Part shown: positions 54,421 to 61,965 of the stretch, piece after piece
Position numbering within the stretch: position 1 is the first letter of the stretch
Layout of the letters: each line of letters opens with the position of its first letter
Origin: Oxalobacteraceae sp. CFBP 13730
GTDB taxonomy: Bacteria; Pseudomonadota; Gammaproteobacteria; Burkholderiales; Burkholderiaceae_D
Assembly: GCA_014841835.1 (NCBI GenBank)
Contig: JACYUQ010000001.1
Coordinates: forward strand, 372,001 to 436,000
Length of the DNA: 64,000 nt
Direction of reading: 5' to 3'
Made by a program: the position numbers and the translations under genes
The notes under the pieces: generated by a model
What the model was told of the DNA's origin: nothing
Seen by the model: the letters and a program-made list of their open reading frames with translations, nothing else
The model's database searches: none

Positions 54421-57400
54421 TCAGACCGGCGCCACCTTGGCCCGGCCGCGCCCTGTCACCATCTGCACGAGGCGCATGATCACCCGATACACCAGGCGCA
54501 CCAGCGTCAGCGCCAGAATGGCTTCGACGAAGGTCATCAGAAACGCTACCAGTGCGTTGCGGTGCTCGGCGCGGCGGCCATACTTGGCCACCATGCGGTC
54601 GCGTGCGATCTCGATGCTGTCATAGAAGGTTGGCACCACCAGCAGCGTCAGAATGGTCGACGTGATCGTGCCGCCGATGATCGAAATCGCCAGTGGCTGG
54701 TAGAACTCGCCCGAGTCACCCAGGGCCAGCGCCACCGGCAGCATGCCGGCGATCAGCGCGAAGGTGGTCATCAGGATCGGCCGCAGGCGCTTGCGCCCGG
54801 CCGCCATCAGCGCTTCTTCGCGGTCCATGCCTTCGTGCTCGAGCGCCCGGGCCGCGTCGAGCAGCAGGATCGCGTTCTTGGCCACCAGCCCCATCAGCAT
54901 CAGGATGCCGATCATGCTCATCAGGTTGAGCGTGTTGCCGGTCATGATCAGGGCCAGTACGACCCCAATCAGCGACAGCGGCAACGACAGCATCACGCCG
55001 ATCGGCGCCGTGAACGAACCGAACTGCATCACGAGGATCAGGTACATCAGCGCAATGCCCGAGAACAGCGCAATGATCATTTGCTTGAAGAGTTCCTGCT
55101 GGTCTTCGCCCGAGCCACCCAGCGCCAGGCCATAACCCGGCGGGAAGTCGAAGGTACGCGCCAGTTTCATGGCGTCTTCCGTGACGTTGCCGGCCGAACG
55201 GCCCTGGGCATTGGCCGACACGGTGATCATGCGCTCGCCGTTCTTGTGGCGGATCGCCGACGGGCCCTTGCCCATCGTGATCGAGGCGATCTGCTCAAGC
55301 GGCACCATCATGCCGGTGCCGGTGACGGGGATCGGCAGGCGCTCGATGCTGTCGGTATTGACACGGTCGTCCGGATGCAGGCGCACGGCGACGTCGCGGG
55401 TTTCGCCGGTCGGATCGACCCAGTCGCCCACTTCGATGCCGGCGAATGCCACCCGCAGCGACTGCGCCGCTTCGCCCACCGAAATGCCCAGGGCATTGGC
55501 CAGACCCCGGTCGAGCACGATCTGCAGCTCGTTCTTCGGATCCTGCTCGGACAGCGCGACGTCGACCGCACCCGGCACTTCACGCAGCTTTTCCATGTAG
55601 GCAGTGGTCAGCTCCATGAGTTTGCGCGAATCGGGACCGGTAAATTCCACCTGCACCGGCTTGCCGTTGCCGGACAGGTCATCGATGACCGTGTATTCGG
55701 CGCCCACCAGGCTGGCAATCTTGGCACGCAGTTCGATGGCCACTTCGGACGCGGTACGCTTGCGTTCGCTGCGCTTGCCGATGTCGACGTAGATCGTGCC
55801 GCCGCTGGTCTTGACGTTGCTGTTGGTGTCCTTCGTTTCAGGCAAGGTGCGGGCCAGTACGGCTGCCGCTTCGAGCTTGCGGCGTGCATACTCGATTGAC
55901 GACGAGGCCGGCGTGCGCACCTCGATCTGCAGGTTGCCCGAGTCCTGCTTGGGCAGGAAGCTCGAACCGCCAAAGAAATGGTGCATGGCCAGCGCACCGA
56001 TCAGGCTGACAACTGCCAGGCACGCCATGGCGCGGCGGTGATGCAGCGCCCAGGCGATCACGCGGCCATAGCGGTCGGCCTGGTGGTCGAACCAGTGATT
56101 GAAGCGATCCAGCACGGCGCCGATGCCGGTCTTCGGGCGGCTGTGGTGATCCGGCGGATCGCCCCAGAAGGCCGACATCATCGGGTCGAGCGTGAACGAA
56201 ATGAACAGCGAGACGATGACCGAGCAGGTCACGGTCAGCGCGAACGGGCGGAACCATTCGCCGGACACGCCCGGCATGAAGGCCACCGGCACGAACACGG
56301 CCATGATCGAGAACGTGGTCGCGGCCACCGCCATGCCGATCTCGGCGGTGCCTTCGAGCGCGGCGGTGCGGCGGTCGGACCCCATCTCCATATGGCGCAC
56401 GATGTTTTCACGCACCACGATCGCATCGTCGATCAGCACGCCGATCGCCAGCGACAGGCCCAGCAGCGTCATGAAGTTCAGCGTGAAGCCGCACAGCCAG
56501 ACCGCGATGAACGCTGCCAGCACTGACGTCGGCAGCGCCAGCGCAGTGATCAGCGTCGAGCGCCAGGAGTTGAGAAACGCGTAGACGACGAACACGGTCA
56601 GCACGGCGCCCAGCACCAGCGCTTCGATCACGTTGTTCAGGCTCGACTGCGCGTCCTTGCCACCGTCGCGCACGACTTCGAGTTCGGTGCCGGCCGGCAG
56701 CAGCTTGCTCTGCGCCGCCACCACTTCGTGCACCCGCTTGGCCAGCGACACGGTCGAGGCGTCACGTGAGCGCGAAATCTGCAGGCCCACGTTCGGCTTA
56801 CCACTGCGCACCGACAGCGTACTGACGTCGGCGAAGCCATCACGGATCTCGGCCACCTGGTTCAGGCGCACGATCTGGTCGCCATTGCGCTTGACGACGA
56901 TCTGCGAAAAGTCTTCCGGCCGCTCGATGCGCCCGACCAGGCGAATGCCTTTTTCGTCGAGTTCGCTACGCAGCTTGCCCACCGGCGCATTGGTATTCCC
57001 GTTACGCAGCGCGTTGGTGACATCGGACGCCGAGACATTGAATTCGCTCAGCTTCTCGGCGCGCAGCAGTACCGACAGCTCACGGCGCAGCGCGCCATTG
57101 ACGACCACGGTCGAGACGCCGTCGATGCCGCGGAATTCGTCGGCCAGCACGTCTTCGGCGTAGCGCGAGATTTCGGCGTGGCTCTGGGTGCTCGACGACA
57201 AGGCCAGCGACATGATCGGCTGGGCCGACGGATCGATCCGGCGCAGCACTGGCTCGCGCATCTCGATCGGCAGCTTGTAGCGCACCGCGGCAATCGCATT
57301 GCGCACGTCGTCCGAGGCTTCGATCAGGTCGCGGTTGAAGTCGAACTCCATCCAGATCGAGGCACCGCCTTCGTACGAATTGGAATTGACGTCCTTGACG

Positions 57401-57627
57401 CCCTGGATCGCCTGCATCTGCTTTTCGAGGCGGTTGGTGATCTCGCGCTCGGCGGTCTCGGGCGATGCGCCCGGATACGGGATGTCGACGACGATGATCG
57501 GGATCTGGACATCCGGCTCCTGGTTGACCTTCAGCTTGGACAGGGCCAGCAGGCCGATGGCCATCATCGCGACGATGATGACAATCGTCGCGACCGGTTT
57601 CTTGACACTAAAATTGGACAGGAACAT
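54421..57627 (-). CDS. RND efflux pump inner-membrane transporter (HAE1 family)
   Basis: A 1068-residue AcrB-like pump with twelve transmembrane helices and two large periplasmic loops. The fourth helix carries the proton-relay pair in IGVLIDDAIVVREN. The N-terminus FSVKKPVATIVIIVAMM and the segment GTTFSIMAVFVPVAF-like (ATTFSIMAVFVPVAFMPG) are typical of the hydrophobe/amphiphile group. It works with the adaptor encoded 27 bases upstream; no outer-membrane channel gene is adjacent. The substrate cannot be told from sequence. Confidence 0.95.
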   Translation of the reverse strand: MFLSNFSVKKPVATIVIIVAMMAIGLLALSKLKVNQEPDVQIPIIVVDIPYPGASPETAEREITNRLEKQMQAIQGVKDVNSNSYEGGASIWMEFDFNRDLIEASDDVRNAIAAVRYKLPIEMREPVLRRIDPSAQPIMSLALSSSTQSHAEISRYAEDVLADEFRGIDGVSTVVVNGALRRELSVLLRAEKLSEFNVSASDVTNALRNGNTNAPVGKLRSELDEKGIRLVGRIERPEDFSQIVVKRNGDQIVRLNQVAEIRDGFADVSTLSVRSGKPNVGLQISRSRDASTVSLAKRVHEVVAAQSKLLPAGTELEVVRDGGKDAQSSLNNVIEALVLGAVLTVFVVYAFLNSWRSTLITALALPTSVLAAFIAVWLCGFTLNFMTLLGLSLAIGVLIDDAIVVRENIVRHMEMGSDRRTAALEGTAEIGMAVAATTFSIMAVFVPVAFMPGVSGEWFRPFALTVTCSVIVSLFISFTLDPMMSAFWGDPPDHHSRPKTGIGAVLDRFNHWFDHQADRYGRVIAWALHHRRAMACLAVVSLIGALAMHHFFGGSSFLPKQDSGNLQIEVRTPASSSIEYARRKLEAAAVLARTLPETKDTNSNVKTSGGTIYVDIGKRSERKRTASEVAIELRAKIASLVGAEYTVIDDLSGNGKPVQVEFTGPDSRKLMELTTAYMEKLREVPGAVDVALSEQDPKNELQIVLDRGLANALGISVGEAAQSLRVAFAGIEVGDWVDPTGETRDVAVRLHPDDRVNTDSIERLPIPVTGTGMMVPLEQIASITMGKGPSAIRHKNGERMITVSANAQGRSAGNVTEDAMKLARTFDFPPGYGLALGGSGEDQQELFKQMIIALFSGIALMYLILVMQFGSFTAPIGVMLSLPLSLIGVVLALIMTGNTLNLMSMIGILMLMGLVAKNAILLLDAARALEHEGMDREEALMAAGRKRLRPILMTTFALIAGMLPVALALGDSGEFYQPLAISIIGGTITSTILTLLVVPTFYDSIEIARDRMVAKYGRRAEHRNALVAFLMTFVEAILALTLVRLVYRVIMRLVQMVTGRGRAKVAPV

Positions 57628-57654
57628 GGTGGGTTTTCCTTTGGTGTTCCTGAT

Positions 57655-58800
57655 TTACTTGCCCTGGACCGCGCCGGCACCTGCGCCGGCGCCATTGGCG
57701 CTGGCCACACGGGCGTTCGGCATGTCGACCTTCTGGCCGTCCTTCAGGTTCGACGTCGGCGCACGCAGCACCACGTCGCCGGCCACGAGACCCTGCTTGA
57801 TCTCGATATTGCCGGTGCGTGCGTCGCGCGCGCCGACCACCAGCTTAACCTTCGACAGCGTCTTGTCCTTGATGCGCCAGGTGTGGCTGGCGTCGCCCAC
57901 GCGCACCAGCGCGCTCTCGGGCAGCATCAGCGCGTCGGTCGCGGCAGCGTCGACACGCCCTTCGGCGTACAGGCCGGCGACGCGCGGCTGCGCATTGTCG
58001 ACAAAGCCCACCAGCACCTCGACCTGGCGCGTGACTGGATTGGCTGCCGGATCGATGCGCTTGACCACGCCGGCAAAGGTCTGGTCCGCGTAGCCATTGA
58101 CGCGGAAGTTGACCTTCTGGCCGATCTTGACGGTGCTGACCGAATCGGCCGAGACCGCGCCCTCAAAGCGCATGCTGGTCGGATCGATGACCTTGACAAG
58201 TTCCTTGCCGATGGTGGCGGTGTCGCCATTCGAGACCTTGCGCTCGGAAACGATGCCGTCGAATGGCGCGCGCACGGTGGTGCGGGCCAGTTGCTGGCGC
58301 GCGGTGGCCACGCGGCTGCGCGAGCTCGACAGTTCGCTCATGGCGTTGTTGCGCGCCATTTCGGCGTCGTCGAGTGCCTTGGCGGAGGTCATGCCCGACG
58401 CCGTCAGGGTTTTCAGGCGCTCGAGCTGGCGGTTGGCCTGGTCGACCGCCAGTGAGGCGGCGCGCTGCATGTCTTCGGCCGACATCAGGGTATCGCGGAT
58501 CGAGGTTTCGTCGAGGCGCACCAGCACGTCGCCGCGCTTGACCGGCTCGCCGTTTTCCTTGAGCACCTGCAGCACGATGGCCGAGACTTCGGCACGCAGG
58601 TCGGCGCGGCGCTCGGGCTCGATCGAGCCGGTAATCACCGGGCCCGACGACACCGACGCGCTCTGGATCGTCAGGACATCCTCTTGCGCCACAGTCAGCT
58701 GGGTCGGCTTGTTGTCCTTGCCCTCGGGGGCTTTGGCATCCTTGCCGCAAGCAACGAGACTTGATGCGATGGCTAGAACGAGGAGTGTTTTGCGCAGCAT
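57655..58800 (-). CDS. RND efflux periplasmic adaptor, lipoprotein
   Basis: A 381-residue membrane fusion protein. The lipobox SLVAC makes Cys18 the anchor. A biotinyl-lipoyl-like domain is split by a helical hairpin (GSIEPERRADLRAEVSAIV, ... TTVRAPFDGIVSERKVSNGD), followed by beta-barrel and membrane-proximal domains; the end is Ala/Gly-rich. GGAG lies 9 nt before the ATG. It is transcribed before the pump gene in one operon. Confidence 0.95.
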   Translation of the reverse strand: MLRKTLLVLAIASSLVACGKDAKAPEGKDNKPTQLTVAQEDVLTIQSASVSSGPVITGSIEPERRADLRAEVSAIVLQVLKENGEPVKRGDVLVRLDETSIRDTLMSAEDMQRAASLAVDQANRQLERLKTLTASGMTSAKALDDAEMARNNAMSELSSSRSRVATARQQLARTTVRAPFDGIVSERKVSNGDTATIGKELVKVIDPTSMRFEGAVSADSVSTVKIGQKVNFRVNGYADQTFAGVVKRIDPAANPVTRQVEVLVGFVDNAQPRVAGLYAEGRVDAAATDALMLPESALVRVGDASHTWRIKDKTLSKVKLVVGARDARTGNIEIKQGLVAGDVVLRAPTSNLKDGQKVDMPNARVASANGAGAGAGAVQGK

Positions 58801-58863
58801 GGTGGTTCTCCGGAAATGGACTCGGTGTTTTTATAAAAATAAGGTCAGATACATCCAGCGCGC

Positions 58864-58892
58864 AGTATTCAGGAGGTCTCCAGCAGCGTCAA
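58864..58892 (-). promoter_or_regulatory. Candidate promoter of the RND operon
   Basis: TTGACG, 17-bp spacer, AATACT, about 60 bases before the adaptor start codon. No adjacent regulator gene was found. Confidence 0.5.
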
Positions 58893-59079
58893 TTGACGAA
58901 CCTGTGTAGTGCGGAATTGGATGGATGAAGTGCGGAATCTGGCGATGAGCTGCATTCCGTCCGGGATGAAATGCAGTGAAAAACGGACAACCAACGGACA
59001 AAGCCTGGACAACGACGGACGCCCGGACGTCCGGCGGGATGCGCGGCGGGATGCGCGGCGCACGCATCCCGTACGTACA
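58893..59079. other. Spacer between the RND operon and the PAP2-like gene
   Basis: No gene seen. Around 59030-59060 a short tandem repeat (GCGGGATGCGCG twice, then GCGCACGC) lies close to the stop of the PAP2-like gene. Confidence 0.4.
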
Positions 59080-59502
59080 TTAGAAACCGTCCAGCACGGT
59101 GTAGATCAGAAAGCCCATGCCGATACCGGTCAGGATGCCGCCGGCGATCTCGAACCGGGTGTGGCCCATGCGCTCGCGCAGCACGACGTAATCTTCCTTG
59201 CCCTCGTGCAGGCGGTTCAGCGTGACAGCATGGCGACCGACGTGCTGGCGCAGGCTGTTGGCGTCGATCATGACGATAAAGGCGAGCGTGACGGCCACGC
59301 CGAACGCCGGATGGCCCATGCCTTCGCGCAGTGCGATCAGCGTGGCCATGCTGGAAACGACGGCGCTATGGTTGCTGGGAAAGCCGCCATTGCCGACCAG
59401 GTCGAAGGCCCAGCGCCGGTAACGGACGCTGGAAATAAAAAACTTGATCGGGCCGACCACCATCCAGGTCAGTACCGGTGTGACGAGATAAATGAGTTCC
59501 AT
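59080..59502 (-). CDS. Divergent PAP2 family (DUF212/YuiD-like) membrane protein
   Basis: A 140-residue protein with about four transmembrane helices. The signature pieces are GGFPSNHSAVVSSMATLIAL near residue 40, MIDANSLRQHVGRHA near 80, and RMGHTRFEIAGGILTGI at the end, which match the divergent PAP2 family. A phosphatase role is presumed from the family only. It is a single gene, divergent from the DUF475 gene. Confidence 0.85.
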   Translation of the reverse strand: MELIYLVTPVLTWMVVGPIKFFISSVRYRRWAFDLVGNGGFPSNHSAVVSSMATLIALREGMGHPAFGVAVTLAFIVMIDANSLRQHVGRHAVTLNRLHEGKEDYVVLRERMGHTRFEIAGGILTGIGMGFLIYTVLDGF

Positions 59503-59634
59503 GGTTTCTTAGAGTGAAAAATGCTGGGCAGAATTATCTCAGAAGCAAGGCTCCACGGGCGACTTTCGGAACGGTCCATTTTGGCGGGGACACGGTAATA
59601 TTGTCCCACAGGTACCTGCACACAAGAGGCGCAT

Positions 59635-60690
59635 ATGCGGCATTTCCGGTGGTCCTTCGTCGTGACGGCAGTGCTCATGGTGCTGGCAGGCTGGTGGGGT
59701 TACGCGCACCGGGGCTGGCCCGGGCTGTTGCAGGCCTTGTGGATCACCGCCATCCTCGGCGTGCTGGAAGTGTCGCTTTCTTTCGACAATGCCGTGGTGA
59801 ACGCGTCGGTACTCAAGCACTGGAACGAATTCTGGCGCAAATTGTTCCTGACGGTCGGCATCCTGGTGGCGGTATTCGGGATGCGCCTGCTGTTTCCACT
59901 TGTGATCGTGGCAGCCGCGACCGGGCTTGGGTTGCCGGACGTCTGGCACATGGCGCTCGACAATCCCGACGAGTATTCGCGCAACCTGACCGCGCACCAC
60001 GCCGAGGTCGCAGCCTTCGGCGGCGCCTTTCTGATGCTGGTGTTCCTGAATTTCCTGTTCGATGACGAGAAAGAGCTGCACTGGTTCGAGTGGCTGGAGG
60101 CAAAAGTCGGCAAGTACGGCACCGAGGGCCTGGCCGTGCTGCTCACACTGCTGTGCGTGGTCGGCGCCATGCGCCTGATGCCCGAGGCGCGCAGGCTGGC
60201 GGTGCTGATCGCCGGCGTTACGGGTGTGCTGATCTATATAGCGGTGAAGTGGCTCAGCAGCCTGCTGGAAGCGAAGGAGCACGATCCGTCGGTGGGCGCC
60301 ATGATCTCGCAGGGCAGTATCGGCGGCTTTCTGTACCTCGAGGTGCTCGATGCGTCGTTCAGCTTCGACGGCGTCATCGGCGCCTTTGCCATCACCAACG
60401 ATGTCGTCATCATCATGCTGGGGCTGGCCATCGGCGCGATGTTCGTGCGCTCGATGACCGTGTTCCTGGTCTACAAGGGCACGCTGCAGGAATTCGTCTA
60501 CCTCGAGCACGGCGCGCACTACGCGATCGGCATCCTGGCGCTGATCATGTTCGCCAGCGTCCACTATCACATCCCCGAATGGTTCACCGGGCTGTCGGGG
60601 CTGGCGTTCATTCTGGTGTCGCTGTGGTCGTCCATACGGTATCGCCGGCGGCTGGCGCACGCGGCGCTGACCGGCCCTGAAACAGGCTGA
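59635..60690 (+). CDS. DUF475 / TerC-superfamily integral membrane protein
   Basis: A 351-residue protein with about nine transmembrane helices. It contains the paired acidic motifs of the TerC superfamily: LEVSLSFDNAVVNASVL near residue 45 and LEVLDASFSFDGVIGAFAIT near 240. Family members are linked to metal (manganese, tellurite) handling, but this subgroup has no settled function. No strong ribosome site is visible before the ATG; the first helix begins soon after. Confidence 0.85.
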   Translation: MRHFRWSFVVTAVLMVLAGWWGYAHRGWPGLLQALWITAILGVLEVSLSFDNAVVNASVLKHWNEFWRKLFLTVGILVAVFGMRLLFPLVIVAAATGLGLPDVWHMALDNPDEYSRNLTAHHAEVAAFGGAFLMLVFLNFLFDDEKELHWFEWLEAKVGKYGTEGLAVLLTLLCVVGAMRLMPEARRLAVLIAGVTGVLIYIAVKWLSSLLEAKEHDPSVGAMISQGSIGGFLYLEVLDASFSFDGVIGAFAITNDVVIIMLGLAIGAMFVRSMTVFLVYKGTLQEFVYLEHGAHYAIGILALIMFASVHYHIPEWFTGLSGLAFILVSLWSSIRYRRRLAHAALTGPETG

Positions 60691-60814
60691 CCCGGCCAGT
60701 CCCCGGAATCCCGGTTTGCGATTGGGGCAAGGCGTGGCAGAATGGGCGCGCACCGCGATTGCGCTGCACGTTTGACAACCCCGACCACTTTATTGATCGA
60801 CCAGCCACCCAACC

Positions 60815-61249
60815 ATGCCGACCACCATGCCCAAGCGCACTTCCGCCATTCTGCTCATCCTCATCGCCGTTGTCGCTGTCCTGGCTGCAGGCTATACCTG
60901 GTTCACGCTCACCTGGTCGTACTCCGAGGGCGAACGAGCCGGCTACCTGCAGAAATTCTCCAAGCGCGGCTGGCTGTGCAAAACGTGGGAAGGCGAGATT
61001 CTGTTGTCGAGCATGCCGGGCGCGATTCCCGAGCGCTTCGTGTTCACGGTGCGCGACGAGACCGTGGTGCCGGCCCTGCTGGCCAGCATGGGCAAGCGTG
61101 TGCAGCTGACGTATGACCAGCACAAGGGTGTGCCGACGACGTGCTTTGGCGAGACCGAGTATTTCGTGTCGAAAGTGGCCGGCGGCCCGGACAATCCGCT
61201 TTCGCCAAGCCAGGCGCCAGCGGTTGCGCAACCGGCAGCCGCGCAGTAA
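60815..61249 (+). CDS. Small inner-membrane anchored protein, hypothetical
   Basis: A 144-residue protein. One N-terminal helix (about 10-30) is followed by a soluble part with the conserved-looking blocks YSEGERAGYLQKFSKRGWLCKTWEGE and PERFVFTVRDE, and VQLTYDQHKGVPTTCFGETEYFV. Similar short proteins occur across Burkholderiales with unclear or mis-transferred names. The C-terminal 15 residues (SPSQAPAVAQPAAAQ) are encoded in the first unit of the 188-bp tandem repeat that follows, so the original end of the gene may have been different. Confidence 0.75.
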   Translation: MPTTMPKRTSAILLILIAVVAVLAAGYTWFTLTWSYSEGERAGYLQKFSKRGWLCKTWEGEILLSSMPGAIPERFVFTVRDETVVPALLASMGKRVQLTYDQHKGVPTTCFGETEYFVSKVAGGPDNPLSPSQAPAVAQPAAAQ

Positions 61250-61934
61250 GTACATTACCGTCGTTCCCGCGCAGGCGGGAACCCAAGGCTGCGTGCCGTA
61301 CGTGTGACGTCAAACACTGCCGGTACGCGGCGAACTTGGGTTCCCGCCTTCGCGGGAACGACGTGCGTAGAGTGTGGGGTAATCAAACATCGCCGAGCCA
61401 GGCGCCCGCGGTTTCGCAATCGGCCGCCGCACAGCAAGCACACCACCGTCGTTCCCGCGCAGGCGGGAACCCAAGGTTTCATGCAGTACCTCTAACGTCA
61501 AGCACTGCCGGTACGCGACGCACTTGGGTTCCCGCCTTCGCGGGAACGACGTGCGTAGAGTGTGGGGTAATCAAACATCGCCGAGCCAGGCGCCGGCGGT
61601 TGCGCAACCGGCAGCCGCGCAGTAAGCACTCCACCGTCGTTCCGGCGCAGGCGGGAACCCAAGGTTTCATGCAGTACCTCTAACCTCAAGCACTGCAGGT
61701 ACGCGTCGCACTGGGGTTCCCGCCTTCGCGGGAACGACGTGCGTAGAGTGTGGGGTAATCAAACATCGCCGAGCCAGGCGCCGGCGTTGTCGCAACCGGC
61801 CGCAGCACAGCAAGCACACCACCGTCGTTCCCGCGCAGGCGGGAACCCAAGGTTTCATGCAGTACCTCTAACGTCAAACACTGCAGGTACGCGACGCACT
61901 TGGGTTCCCGCCTTCGCGGGAACGACGTGCTTAT
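61203..61934. repeat. 188-bp tandem repeat array, 3.9 copies
   Basis: Units start at 61203, 61391, 61579 and 61767; the first three are each exactly 188 bp and the fourth is cut short after about 168. Each unit begins with CGCCRAGCCAGGCGCC, continues through sequence related to the last codons of the preceding gene, and contains two hairpins in opposite orientation: GTTCCCGC-GCAG-GCGGGAAC (61263-61282 in unit 1) and GTTCCCGC-CTTC-GCGGGAAC (61340-61359), flanked by CCCAAG/CTTGGG. It ends in GTGTGGGGTAATCAAACAT. The hairpin pair looks like a REP doublet. No coding role is seen. Confidence 0.92.
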
Positions 61935-61965
61935 AGCGTTGGGAGCAGTTGCATGCCCTCCCCGA

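Noticed and set aside
61255..61858. A series of 63-codon frames on both strands within the 188-bp array
   Set aside because: They recur only because the DNA repeats; they lack ribosome sites and shift frame between units (188 is not a multiple of three).
61203..61934. CRISPR array
   Set aside because: The repeat unit is 188 bp with no short direct repeats separated by unique spacers, and there are no cas genes.
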